From positions 34,840 to 98,839 of the forward strand of contig NZ_JBNNTI010000010.1 of assembly GCF_050278625.1 (NCBI RefSeq): a stretch of 64,000 bases of DNA, in the 5' to 3' direction. This stretch comes from Viridibacillus sp050278625. GTDB lineage: Bacteria; Bacillota; Bacilli; Bacillales_A; Planococcaceae. The notes under the pieces are model-generated. The model saw nothing but the letters and a program-made list of their open reading frames with translations, was not told the DNA's origin and did no database searches. The position numbers and the translations under genes were made by a program. Positions 8,424-16,694 of this stretch are shown here, one piece after another (position 1 is the first letter of the stretch; every line of letters starts with the position of its first letter).

Positions 8424-9112
8424 AAAAATATCAGACTTTATTATTTGATGTAGATGATACGTTATTAGATTTTGGTGCAGCAGAGAAAGAGGCGTTGTAC
8501 TTACTTTTTAAAGATCAAAAAATAACCTTAACAGACGAAATCGAAGAGCGTTATAAGAAAATTAATCAAGGTCTTTGGAGTGCTTTTGAAAAAGGCGAAA
8601 TCAATCACGATGAGGTAGTAAACACACGCTTTGCTCTTCTATTCAAAGAATATGGTAAAGAAGTGGATGGTCCCTTATTAGAAAGAAATTATCGAACCCA
8701 CTTAGAAGAAGGACATCAGCTTATCGAAGGTGCCTTGGAATTAATCACAAGCCTACAAGATAGATATAACTTATATATTGTAACTAACGGTGTTTCCAAA
8801 ACGCAGGACAAACGTCTACGGGCTTCAGGATTACACACACTATTTAAGGATATTTTCGTGTCAGAAGATACAGGTTTCCAAAAACCGATGAAAGAATACT
8901 TTGATTACGTCTTTGCACGAATTCCAAACATATTGACAGAGGATACTTTAATTATCGGAGATTCTTTAAGTTCAGATATTAAAGGTGGACAGTTAGCAGG
9001 TATTGATACGTGTTGGTTTAACCCGCATATGAAGCCAAACAATACTGAAATTATGCCAACCTATCAAATTCAAAAACTTGAAGAGTTATATCAAACACTA
9101 AACAGAAAATAA
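8420..9112 (+). CDS. yfnB: YjjG/YfnB-type HAD nucleotidase
   Basis: HAD-superfamily hydrolase of 230 residues in the YjjG/YfnB group, which dephosphorylates noncanonical pyrimidine nucleotides. Motif I is FDVDDTLLDF (nucleophile Asp and acid Asp), motif II lies in IVTNGVSKTQ, motif III lysine in GFQKPMKEYF, and motif IV in IIGDSLSSDIKGG. The start is TTG, overlapping the stop of the YdcZ gene, with GAGGCAGGGGA upstream. Operon placement may link nucleoside or base transport with nucleotide clean-up (inference). No clear terminator is seen behind it. Confidence 0.9.
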   Translation: MKKYQTLLFDVDDTLLDFGAAEKEALYLLFKDQKITLTDEIEERYKKINQGLWSAFEKGEINHDEVVNTRFALLFKEYGKEVDGPLLERNYRTHLEEGHQLIEGALELITSLQDRYNLYIVTNGVSKTQDKRLRASGLHTLFKDIFVSEDTGFQKPMKEYFDYVFARIPNILTEDTLIIGDSLSSDIKGGQLAGIDTCWFNPHMKPNNTEIMPTYQIQKLEELYQTLNRK

Positions 9113-9388
9113 TAATTTTAGATTAATTACTGTAGATAGAGCGCTTCTTTATTTTTATAAAGATTGAAGAGAAAGAAGATTTTAGAGGAAAAAAGAAATG
9201 TCATCGGCTTTGGCAAAAAAGGGAACTGAAGGAATGCTTGTAAATATGAAAAGACTATGACAGTATATAAGCATGCAAGCAACAACCTATATAACTTTAG
9301 TATGTCCAGCTCGGAATGGCTTTTTTTACTGAGCACTATAAATCCTTTCAGGGGTGAATGGACCACAACGAACGGAGGAAATAACACT

Positions 9389-9724
9389 ATGTTAGATTTA
9401 CCAAATTGTCCAAAATGTAATTCAGAATACACTTATGAGGATGGAAGTCTTTTTGTATGCCCGGAGTGTGCACACGAGTGGACTTTAGAATCTGAAGAGA
9501 GTGAAGATACAAAGGTCATCAAGGATGCTAATGGAAACGTGCTAAACGATGGTGATTCAGTTACTGTTATTAAAGACCTTAAAGTAAAAGGTAGCTCTTC
9601 AGTGCTGAAAATCGGGACAAAAGTAAAGAGCATCCGCTTAGTCGAAGGGGATCATAATATTGATTGCAAAATCGACGGTTTTGGAGCAATGAAATTAAAA
9701 TCTGAATTCGTTAAAAAGATTTAA
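9389..9724 (+). CDS. phnA: PhnA/YjdM zinc-ribbon protein
   Basis: A 111-residue protein. The N-terminal zinc ribbon has CPKC and CPEC pairs (residues about 6-30), followed by the conserved KDANGNVLNDGDSVTVIKDL block and the C-terminal beta domain ending in GFGAMKLKSEFVKKI. This is the complete YjdM/PhnA family pattern; despite the name, the family is not a proven phosphonate enzyme and its role is unclear. ATG 9389 follows CGGAGG; the frame is open to 9257 without a ribosome site. A terminator follows. The 9113-9388 gap before it shows no other gene. Confidence 0.92.
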   Translation: MLDLPNCPKCNSEYTYEDGSLFVCPECAHEWTLESEESEDTKVIKDANGNVLNDGDSVTVIKDLKVKGSSSVLKIGTKVKSIRLVEGDHNIDCKIDGFGAMKLKSEFVKKI

Positions 9725-9743
9725 TATCAGATTGCTTATAGGA

Positions 9744-9789
9744 GAATTCATTTTGAGTAGTACTTTATCAAAATGAGTTCTTTTTTTTC
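9744..9789 (+). terminator. Rho-independent terminator
   Basis: GAATTCATTTTGA (9744-9756) pairs with TCAAAATGAGTTC (9768-9780), followed by eight T. Ends phnA. Confidence 0.9.
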
Positions 9790-10084
9790 ATTAAGTTTTA
9801 AATGAATATAAAAAGACAACAAATGCAGGCTTAGCTATTGTAAGTGCCTACTACATAGGGGCACTAACATAACTCGTCCTTTATTCGTTGCCTTTTAAGG
9901 AGATTATCCATCTTTAACTCAATCGTCTGAAGGCTTATCAGCAATATAGACACGTTCCCTCTTGTTTATAAATTTTGGGCTTAACAAAATGATCTTGCGG
10001 ATTCTTTACTTAGAACCAAATCATTAGCATTTCGTAAAGAGGGACGCTTATGATTATGAAACTATAGAATCAGCTCATATCAAA
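9790..10084. other. Intergenic stretch with a possible decayed gene
   Basis: There is no intact frame. Plus-strand fragments at about 9981-10050 (NDLADSLLRTKSLAFRKEGRL) and, one frame over, at 10040-10105 (AYDYETIESAHIKLIYTIF) could be pieces of one decayed coding sequence, but I do not recognise a family. They run into the 3' end of the minus-strand gene at 10085. Confidence 0.25.
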
Positions 10085-10306
10085 TTAATCTACACTATTT
10101 TCGATAAACTCAAAAAAATCAGGTGTTTGTATTTCTTGAAGATAATTTAATTTCTCTAAAATCTTCATACTGATCTCTTGTTCCAAATCTTCTCGCTCTT
10201 GCATACGAGTGTTAATCAAACTTTTCTTAATAGCAGGTCTAAAGATTTCTAGTAATCGTTCTAGGTCTTTGTTTTCTACTTCATGCAAGATTTGATTTTC
10301 CATCAT
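10085..10306 (-). CDS. rsoA: RsoA-like sigma co-factor (sigma region 2-type subunit)
   Basis: The 73-residue product has a pattern typical of sigma-70 region 1.2/2.1: LLEIFRPAIKKSLIN followed by EREDLEQEISMKILEKL. On its own it lacks regions 2.3-4. It lies 88 bp downstream of a gene for a larger protein with a region 4 helix-turn-helix. In B. subtilis the 79-residue RsoA (YvrHa) and the 191-residue SigO (YvrI) are encoded in the same order and together act as one sigma factor. Length, order and content all agree, so I call it RsoA-like. GGGGGAAC precedes the start. Homology should be confirmed by profile search. Confidence 0.7.
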   Translation of the reverse strand: MMENQILHEVENKDLERLLEIFRPAIKKSLINTRMQEREDLEQEISMKILEKLNYLQEIQTPDFFEFIENSVD

Positions 10307-10394
10307 GTTCCCCCATTTCTTTCTAAAATCTAAAAATAAGGCTTAAAAACAAAACATGATAATTTGCGTAAAGAATGAAAGGTAGTGCCTTATT

Positions 10395-10988
10395 TTATTT
10401 CTCCTGTTTGCATGCATTTCTTAATTTCTTTAAAGCAGCTTGATGGTTATATGAAATAGTTTGTTCAGATTCATTTAATATTTTTGCGATTTGTTTGTTA
10501 TTAATGTTATGAATGTAGATTAATTCTAAAATACGTAATTGCTTATTTGATAGCAACTTCATTTTAGAATTAAGATGAGCATTAGCAATATAGTCACTAA
10601 TGTTTTTTTGTTTTTGTTGAAAATTGATAAAAGTAGTATCTTCGTCGGTCGACATAAGAAGGTCCATTAATAGGTGTTTTTCTTGAGCGATGGATTCTTC
10701 AGTTACACCGGGAATAGGAAGATTCTTTTTATAATAGTTACGTAACTTTTTATCAAATTCAATTGCAGAAAAGTGGATGGTTTTTGAAATATAAGAAATT
10801 AAGATAATGTTTTTATAATATCTGCGAAAGGAAGCATTTAGTTGTTCGATACTTTCTTTGTCCATGTCATTGATTGCCTTATTAAAAATATGTTGGTTTT
10901 CGCCACTTTTTAAGAATTCTTTCATAATAGGTTGTTTCATCATAGCATCATATTTCTTGAAAAATTCTTCTTCTCTAACTGTCATCAT
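10395..10988 (-). CDS. sigO: SigO-like sigma factor subunit (region 4)
   Basis: The 197-residue product has a C-terminal region 4 helix-turn-helix (about 150-195: LLSNKQLRILELIYIHN, then NKQIAKILNESEQTISYNHQ), while the first 110 residues do not show a normal region 2. This matches the split design of B. subtilis SigO, which needs RsoA for promoter melting. ATG 10988 has AAAGGAGGAG ten bases upstream. The downstream neighbour is the RsoA-like gene; the upstream neighbours on the same strand are yvrJ and a subtilisin gene. In B. subtilis SigO/RsoA is activated by acid stress and turns on oxdC and yvrJ; the regulon here is unknown. Confidence 0.75.
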   Translation of the reverse strand: MMTVREEEFFKKYDAMMKQPIMKEFLKSGENQHIFNKAINDMDKESIEQLNASFRRYYKNIILISYISKTIHFSAIEFDKKLRNYYKKNLPIPGVTEESIAQEKHLLMDLLMSTDEDTTFINFQQKQKNISDYIANAHLNSKMKLLSNKQLRILELIYIHNINNKQIAKILNESEQTISYNHQAALKKLRNACKQEK

Positions 10989-11302
10989 CTACACTCCTCC
11001 TTTCATGTGAAAGAGAAATATAATACAAATTGATCGACAAATATTATTATGAATTTTAGAATTTTTAAGGTGTATATAAGTGGTTTTAAAATTAGTTTTA
11101 TTATTACTATACTATGGTTTAAGTTAATAATTATGTTAAATTTAACCATAACATAAAAATTTGAAATGAAAATGTATCTTTTTTATCATTTTTAATGAAA
11201 AACACATATCATTATTAAAAATGAATAAAGAATAATTTTGATAATGGGACTCACCGATTTTTTCAGAAAACACTGAATAGAGATTATCTTCTGATAAATT
11301 AC

Positions 11303-11393
11303 ATTGGAAGGGCCATAATACATCTAATTCATCTGAATTTTGAACTATCTAGTAATCGTCGAGGCTATTTTTATATATTATGACCCTTTCAAT
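11303..11393 (-). other. Long-looped inverted repeat between yvrJ and sigO
   Basis: ATTGGAAGGGCCATAATA (11303-11320) and TATTATGACCCTTTCAAT (11376-11393) are complementary over 18 bases with two mismatches, each compatible with a G-U pair in RNA. The 55-base loop is AT-rich. It could be a structured leader, the end of the yvrJ transcript, or the ends of a small dead element. The rest of 10989-11436 is AT-rich and should contain the sigO promoter. Confidence 0.4.
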
Positions 11394-11436
11394 AATCCTG
11401 GGTTGATGAGTTAAGACAAGAAATACTATTTTTAAT

Positions 11437-11595
11437 TCACCCTTTTTTTTTCTGAACAATTACTTCTCGGAGATAGTCTAATCCAGTTGTTAATCGTTCT
11501 AGTTTTTTCTCAAAGCGTATTAATAGATAAATTGTCATTACAATTGGAAATCCAAGATTCGAGATTAAATAAACCCAATCTGCTTCGGTTCCCAT
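11437..11595 (-). CDS. yvrJ: YvrJ family small membrane protein
   Basis: A 52-residue protein not obvious from long-ORF lists. It reads MGTEADWVYLISNLGFPIVM at the start, continues as one hydrophobic helix (residues 8-27), then RFEKKLERLTTGLDYLREVI, a short charged amphipathic tail. This matches the YvrJ family, which in B. subtilis is a SigO-dependent gene of the same locus. AGGAGGGG precedes the ATG by 5 bases. It starts 11 bp after the subtilisin gene, so the two are almost surely one operon. Function unknown; a holin-like or membrane-anchor role is only speculation. Confidence 0.85.
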   Translation of the reverse strand: MGTEADWVYLISNLGFPIVMTIYLLIRFEKKLERLTTGLDYLREVIVQKKKG

Positions 11596-11606
11596 ATTAA
11601 CCCCTC

Positions 11607-12524
11607 CTATTTTAATTGGATAAAGCCATTGCCCACTTGACTGATAGGGAAATCCATTTTTCTTGAATGACTACTAAAATATCTCTCAATTTGTGCTGGA
11701 AGTAGCATTTGATCATATTTGTGTATGAGATTTAAGATTAAAGCAACTGCTCCCGAAGCATGTGGAGCAGCCATTGAAGTACCAGTTAATTTCACGTATT
11801 TGCCATCTAAGTGAGTTGATAAAACATCTTCACCAGGCGCCATAAATTTTAAATTTAAATTAGTATGAGAAAAAACTGAAGGAACTAAATCGTTATTAAC
11901 AGAGCCTATTGAAAGTGTTTCGTCGTAAAAAGCAGGGTAGGATATTTCGTATGTTTCAGAATCACCATCACCACCATTTCCAGCTGCTGCAACGATAATG
12001 AGCCCGGCATCATATACATTTTTTACTGTTTTATATAATTCATTTGTATGTGTAGGACCTCCTAGCGACATATTAATTACGCTTACTTTTTCACCATTAG
12101 GACCTGTCCATTTCATTGCATAATTCAATGCTTCAATTAATTGATCATAAGAACCTGAACCTTTTCTATCTAAAACTTTTAAAATTAATAAGTTGCATTT
12201 AGGAGCTACACCTATCACACCTACCCCATTATTTCTAGCTCCTATAATTCCAGCAACGTGTGTACCGTGCCCATTATAATCTTCGAAAGTATTTGGATCC
12301 CCATTATCATCATTTGTGAAATTATATCCCCCAATAATGGCGTCTTTTAAATCTGGATGATGTGTGGTAATACCCGTATCCATAATGGCTACAACAACGC
12401 CACTACCTTCGGAAGCCTCTGACCAAACTTCTCTAGCTTTGATGAGATCTACTCCGGGAGGAACAACTTCTAATTCATTATAAAATGATAAGATTTTGTA
12501 TTTACCTAATTCGATTTTCGGCAT
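11607..12524 (-). CDS. Intracellular-type subtilisin (S8 serine protease)
   Basis: Serine protease of about 305 residues. Catalytic triad motifs: Asp in AIMDTGITTHHPDL, His in YNGHGTHVAGIIGA, Ser in LTGTSMAAPHASGAVALIL; the oxyanion Asn is in VAAAGNGGDG. There is no signal peptide and only a 30-residue extension before the catalytic domain, as in intracellular serine proteases (Isp), which degrade cytoplasmic proteins after growth stops. The usual LIPY inhibitory motif is not clearly present (KILSFY occupies the place). ATG 12524 has AAAGGATGG upstream; the frame is open to 12599. Its operon partner is yvrJ. Confidence 0.9.
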   Translation of the reverse strand: MPKIELGKYKILSFYNELEVVPPGVDLIKAREVWSEASEGSGVVVAIMDTGITTHHPDLKDAIIGGYNFTNDDNGDPNTFEDYNGHGTHVAGIIGARNNGVGVIGVAPKCNLLILKVLDRKGSGSYDQLIEALNYAMKWTGPNGEKVSVINMSLGGPTHTNELYKTVKNVYDAGLIIVAAAGNGGDGDSETYEISYPAFYDETLSIGSVNNDLVPSVFSHTNLNLKFMAPGEDVLSTHLDGKYVKLTGTSMAAPHASGAVALILNLIHKYDQMLLPAQIERYFSSHSRKMDFPISQVGNGFIQLK

Positions 12525-12794
12525 AATATCCATCCTTTTCATATTAGTTTTTTTGTACAAAATAAACTCACATGATATTCGGCAAAACATACGGAACAAA
12601 GCAATGTCTTAACTGGTATTTCCTAGGCAATGATTAATTTGCTCTTTTGAATTCCTCCTTTATATTTCGTTATATTCTTTAAAGAGAAATTTAGAATAAA
12701 TTATCAAAATAGTTAATCAATTTAGGTCTAATATCATTATGGTGACATTAAAATTGAAAATTTAAACAGACTGTCCAGGGAATTAGGAGGAGAA

Positions 12795-12885
12795 AGGCAT
12801 AAGAAAATACAGTGAAGAGTTCTTCAAAGTTGTTGAATATCGCTTATAGACAGTTAAGCGAGTATGTATGTCCTGCATGAGTTAG
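12795..12885 (+). pseudogene. Possible IS3-type OrfA remnant
   Basis: After AGGAGGAGAAAGG the plus strand reads RKYSEEFFKVVEYRL, then in a shifted frame AYRQLSEYVCPA. This resembles the start of IS3-family OrfA proteins (RKYSEEFK... then SYRQLAEKY). Frameshifts and the absence of any further transposase or inverted repeats make it a small relic at best. The remainder of 12525-13004 holds only AT-rich intergenic DNA. Confidence 0.35.
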
Positions 12886-13004
12886 ATTTTCTTAAGGCTT
12901 ATTTTAGGTAACTTATCGCTATTTTTGTACCAGATATAGTGGAAAATGAAAATTACAGAGTTGTTCGTGTTATATTTTGTCTATGAAGTGGGGGTGGGGA
13001 TTTT

Positions 13005-13457
13005 ATGCAAATTAAATTGATTATCGATGAGAAGTATGTTGAGACAGAAATACATATTCATGCGAATGCTTACAACGGAGAATTGGAGCAACTTATGAAG
13101 AATTTGAAGACAACGAGTACGGATGTTATAGATGGCTATATACAACAGGACATTTACATGTTGAAGATTGCGGATATTTATTTTGTATATTCTGAAGGTG
13201 CCAAGATTTACTTTCAAACAGATGAGCATGAATACGAGTCGAAGAGGAAGTTATATGAGCTTGAGGAGCTATTAGAAACAGATTTTGTCCGTGTAAATAA
13301 ATCGACACTCGTTAATGTATCGAAAATCGTTTCCATGAAAATGGAAAGAACCGGTATGATGCAACTAGTAATGGATAATGATACGACAACTCATGCGAGT
13401 CGAATGTATTTAAAGGGATTAAAAAAAAGATTAGGAATCGGGAGGAATGTAAGATGA
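13005..13457 (+). CDS. LytTR-domain DNA-binding regulator
   Basis: A 150-residue protein without a receiver domain. The C-terminal LytTR domain (about 45-145) shows the usual pattern: DIYFVYSEGAKIYFQTDEHEY, LEELLETDFVRVNKSTLVNV and the final SRMYLKGLKKRLG. Stand-alone LytTR proteins paired with DUF3021 membrane proteins form small regulatory systems that often control a nearby ABC exporter. That layout is present here: the next gene overlaps by 4 bp (ATGA) and two ABC genes follow. GGGGGTGGGG precedes the ATG. The signal is unknown. Confidence 0.9.
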   Translation: MQIKLIIDEKYVETEIHIHANAYNGELEQLMKNLKTTSTDVIDGYIQQDIYMLKIADIYFVYSEGAKIYFQTDEHEYESKRKLYELEELLETDFVRVNKSTLVNVSKIVSMKMERTGMMQLVMDNDTTTHASRMYLKGLKKRLGIGRNVR

Positions 13458-13912
13458 AGCAATTTTTTCAACTCGCAATTTTAGGAGCACTTATTGGCTT
13501 AAGTACCTCATATATGATTATTACAATCGATTTATTAGTCAATCCAACTTACACTCTCGACGGCAATGAGCTGTTTTTAGAATTTAGACTAGCTATAATT
13601 CTTGGAATCGGTTGTGGCATTACATCACTCATTTTTTATATGGAAAGATGGTCAATAGTGGTTAAGTTAATCATTCACTATTTTATTATTCTAGCGCTGG
13701 TACTTATTTGTGGGGCATTTGGAGAATGGTATGAAAATCCTGTTGAGAAACCGGGAGAATTTTTCTTGTTTTTTGCTGTACAATTAACAATTTATCTTGC
13801 AATATTTGTACTTATTTATTGGACGAGTTATCAAGAAGTAAAAAACATTAATGAAAAATTAAAAAGAAGATCAAAAGAAAATCATCAGCCAACAATAAAA
13901 CTTAGAGAATAA
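13454..13912 (+). CDS. DUF3021 membrane protein
   Basis: The 152-residue product has four predicted membrane helices (about 5-27, 40-62, 70-90 and 103-125) and a charged C-terminal tail, the normal DUF3021 layout. It overlaps the LytTR gene by 4 bp, suggesting stoichiometric production; in related systems the DUF3021 protein is thought to restrain the LytTR regulator. The ABC genes begin 66 bp downstream after an AAGAGGTG ribosome site. Confidence 0.85.
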   Translation: MKQFFQLAILGALIGLSTSYMIITIDLLVNPTYTLDGNELFLEFRLAIILGIGCGITSLIFYMERWSIVVKLIIHYFIILALVLICGAFGEWYENPVEKPGEFFLFFAVQLTIYLAIFVLIYWTSYQEVKNINEKLKRRSKENHQPTIKLRE

Positions 13913-13978
13913 TAGCTGATTAACGCTCATGATGAACTATCGATTTAGTTTAAAGCATTTTAAAAAGAGGTGAAATGA

Positions 13979-14911
13979 ATGTCAGAAGAACAAGGTATCA
14001 TTCAAGTAATGAATTTGAGGAAGAGTTATTGCGGAATTAAAGCTGTAAGGGAAATATCCTTTTCCGTAAAAAAAGGCGAGTTATTTGCCTTTCTTGGGAC
14101 TAATGGAGCGGGTAAGTCAACAACAATTGATATTCTTTGTACACTGCTCAAAAAAGATACAGGAGATATCATAATTGATGGTTATAAACTTGGTGAGGGA
14201 GTAGGAAATGATCATATTCGAAAGAGAATCGGTGTGGTCTTCCAAGAGAGTGTATTAGACGAAAGGTTAACCGTTTACGAAAATATTTTTAATCGGGGAC
14301 AATATTATAATCTAAGCAAAACTCAAATTCAGGATAACTATAATTTTGTTTCAGAATATTTAAAGTTAGAGGATATTAATAACAAAAAATATGGTGCTTT
14401 ATCTGGTGGGCAAAGAAGGAGAGCAGACATCGCGCGGGCTATTATACATAAACCTACTATTTTATTTTTAGATGAACCAACAACAGGGCTGGATCCCCAA
14501 ACAAGACTGTTTGTTTGGGATGCGATTAAGAGATTACAAGAAGAAACGAATATGACTATTTTTTTAACGACTCATTATATGGAAGAAGCGGCTGTTGCTA
14601 ACCAAGTTGTGGTCATTAAAGAAGGACGGTTGGTTGCAGAAGGGACACCTAATCAATTAAAAGAAAAATATGCTTTTGATAGCGTACATTTAGAGTTTAA
14701 GCATACATTTGACCCTGAGCCATGGTTAAAAGAAAAACAACTATCTTACGTATTGAAAAACTCAATTTATACCGTACGCGTCGCGTCTACTTTAGAAGCA
14801 TATGACATCTTAAAAAAACTAGAAGGTCAAATACAGTCTTTTGAGGTTGTAAAAGGAAGTATGGATGATGTCTTTATTAATATTATTGAAGAAAAAGGGA
14901 GCGTCGTATGA
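13979..14911 (+). CDS. ABC transporter ATP-binding protein
   Basis: A 310-residue ATPase of the drug/antibiotic-export type. Walker A: FLGTNGAGKSTT; signature: LSGGQRRRADIARAI; Walker B: ILFLDEPTTGLDP; H-loop in LTTHYMEEAA. A C-terminal extension of about 90 residues is typical of the DrrA/YhfQ-like exporter group. It overlaps the permease gene by 4 bp. Being third in the LytTR/DUF3021 cluster suggests an exporter for a peptide, drug or lipid whose expression is autoregulated (inference). Confidence 0.93.
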   Translation: MSEEQGIIQVMNLRKSYCGIKAVREISFSVKKGELFAFLGTNGAGKSTTIDILCTLLKKDTGDIIIDGYKLGEGVGNDHIRKRIGVVFQESVLDERLTVYENIFNRGQYYNLSKTQIQDNYNFVSEYLKLEDINNKKYGALSGGQRRRADIARAIIHKPTILFLDEPTTGLDPQTRLFVWDAIKRLQEETNMTIFLTTHYMEEAAVANQVVVIKEGRLVAEGTPNQLKEKYAFDSVHLEFKHTFDPEPWLKEKQLSYVLKNSIYTVRVASTLEAYDILKKLEGQIQSFEVVKGSMDDVFINIIEEKGSVV

Positions 14912-15786
14912 TGAAATCTCTATTCCATTTGGTTAGCAGGAATAATAAAATATACCGCCGTGATCGAACGTTAGTACTTCTATCACTATTATCAGTGTTT
15001 ATCGTAATTTTATTGTATGCTGTGTTTTTACAACAAACCCAAGTTGATGCCATTCAAGAAATGATTGGCAAATCAAAGGCAGTTAAAAATATGGTGAACG
15101 AGTGGATGGTTGCGGGGTTATTATCGATAACTGCTGTTACCACAACACTAGGTGCGTTTGGAATTATGGTTCAAGATAAGGAAAGCAAAAAAACGCATGA
15201 TTTCTTAACGACTCCATTATCGAGAGCTACGATACAGTTAAGTTATGTTATTAATGCATTTGTCATTGGTCTCTTTTTCTCCTTGCTTGCTTTTGTTGGT
15301 TGTGAATTATTTCTTGTTTTATCAGGTAGCGAAATCTTGAGTGGTATGGTGATTTTAAAAGTTATAGGCATTATTATTCTTTCGGTTGCATTATCGAGCT
15401 CAATAAACTTGTTCTTAGTTCTTTTCATTAAAACACAAAGTGCTGCCTCAACACTAAATACAATTGTTGGGACTGCTATCGGTTTTTTATGTGGAGTCTA
15501 TGTTCCTATTGGTAGCGTTCCAAATTTTGTTCAAAATATTATTATGTATTTTCCCACCAGCCACACTGCAGTCCTCTTGAGAGATGCATTCATGACAGAT
15601 TCAATTCAAACTGTATTCAAAAATGCAACGCCGGAACAAATACTGGAATATAAAAAACAGTTTGGCATAGTGTATGAAATGAATGACAAGCTTGTTAGTA
15701 CAACAAATCATTTATGGATCATTATTATTACGACAATCGTATTTACCGTAGTATCTATCATGATATTCAAAAAGCAAAACAAATAG
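14908..15786 (+). CDS. ABC-2 type transporter permease
   Basis: The 292-residue permease has a membrane helix near residue 25-45, a periplasmic-side loop, and five further helices from residue 65 to 285, which is the ABC-2 layout. One permease plus one ATPase would assemble as a homodimeric exporter. It is the last gene of the LytTR-DUF3021-ABC cluster and is followed by a strong terminator. The substrate cannot be inferred. Confidence 0.9.
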   Translation: MMKSLFHLVSRNNKIYRRDRTLVLLSLLSVFIVILLYAVFLQQTQVDAIQEMIGKSKAVKNMVNEWMVAGLLSITAVTTTLGAFGIMVQDKESKKTHDFLTTPLSRATIQLSYVINAFVIGLFFSLLAFVGCELFLVLSGSEILSGMVILKVIGIIILSVALSSSINLFLVLFIKTQSAASTLNTIVGTAIGFLCGVYVPIGSVPNFVQNIIMYFPTSHTAVLLRDAFMTDSIQTVFKNATPEQILEYKKQFGIVYEMNDKLVSTTNHLWIIIITTIVFTVVSIMIFKKQNK

Positions 15787-15847
15787 CTATAATTTAATTG
15801 CATATTTACTTATTTTATCTATTTTTCTAATAAAAATCTAAAATAGA

Positions 15848-15890
15848 GAATCCACTTTGATTAATTATTTTCAAAATGGATTCTTTTTTT
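15848..15890 (+). terminator. Rho-independent terminator
   Basis: GAATCCACTTTGA (15848-15860) pairs with TCAAAATGGATTC (15871-15883), followed by seven T. Closes the ABC operon. Confidence 0.9.
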
Positions 15891-15960
15891 ACATAATATA
15901 CAAGTTGATGGATGTTTTATATAATTACATTACATAAGTTAGGGCGGGTGGTGATGATCA

Positions 15961-16578
15961 ATGGAACCTAAATGGCTTGAATGGGCAAAACAACTTCAAT
16001 CCATTGCACAGGCGGGATTAACTTTTTCAAAAGATGTCTACGACTTGGAAAGATTTGAACTAATACGAACCATCAGCGTAGAAATGTTGTCACATCAAAC
16101 AGGAATGGATAAGGAAAAAATAAAGGATCTATTTGCAAATGAACCCGGCTATGCCACTCCGAAAGTAGATGTTAGGGCAGTCGTTTTTCAAGATAATAAA
16201 CTATTAATGGTTAGAGAAAATACTGATGGTGACTGGGCGTTACCAGGTGGTTGGGCTGACATTGGATTAACGCCAAGTGAAGTCGCAGTGAAAGAAGTAA
16301 AAGAAGAATCCGGGTTTGATGTAAAAGTAGTTAAGTTGCTGGGTGTACTAGATAAGAAATGCTATCCACACCCTCCTTCTCTTTATCATGTTTATAAAAT
16401 ATTTATTCAATGTGAAATAACTGGAGGGCAACCAATGGAAGGCATTGAAACAAATGCCGTAGCGTTTTTCTCTGAAAATGAATTACCAACCTTATCAACA
16501 GCTCGGAATACAAAATCGCAAATTGAATGGGTGTTTAAAAGTCTAAATAATCTACAAGAACCCGTTTATTTAGATTAA
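15961..16578 (+). CDS. NUDIX hydrolase with N-terminal accessory domain
   Basis: The 205-residue protein has an N-terminal helical domain (1-60) typical of the ADP-sugar/ADP-ribose NUDIX group (Nudix_hydro_N), then a NUDIX domain opening with DVRAVVFQDNKLLMVREN. The NUDIX box is recognisable (ALPGGWADIGLTPSE then KEVKEESGF), with the Arg of REuxEExGu replaced by Lys and the first Glu position occupied by Leu; the metal-binding EE pair is intact. Probably cleaves a nucleoside diphosphate linked to a small moiety. Monocistronic. Confidence 0.88.
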   Translation: MEPKWLEWAKQLQSIAQAGLTFSKDVYDLERFELIRTISVEMLSHQTGMDKEKIKDLFANEPGYATPKVDVRAVVFQDNKLLMVRENTDGDWALPGGWADIGLTPSEVAVKEVKEESGFDVKVVKLLGVLDKKCYPHPPSLYHVYKIFIQCEITGGQPMEGIETNAVAFFSENELPTLSTARNTKSQIEWVFKSLNNLQEPVYLD

Positions 16579-16694
16579 TTTATTTAAGTAATAGTGATTT
16601 ATAAATTTGATTTTTAATTTAGCACCTTAAGAATTAGAACGTTTTCTGTTTGCAACTCTATATTATGGGCATTTTTTCAGGAGGGGGTTTTAGT

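Noticed and set aside
12640..12665. Leader peptide after AAAGGAGG on the minus strand upstream of the subtilisin gene
   Set aside because: A good ribosome site is followed only by ATT and a 9-codon frame; no ATG, GTG or TTG at a usable distance.
12525..13004. Active IS3 insertion sequence
   Set aside because: Only two short OrfA-like fragments remain, without OrfB or terminal inverted repeats.
16213..16310. Non-functional NUDIX box
   Set aside because: Lys for Arg and Leu for the first Glu are deviations, but the metal-binding EE pair and glycine are intact, so I left the gene as functional.
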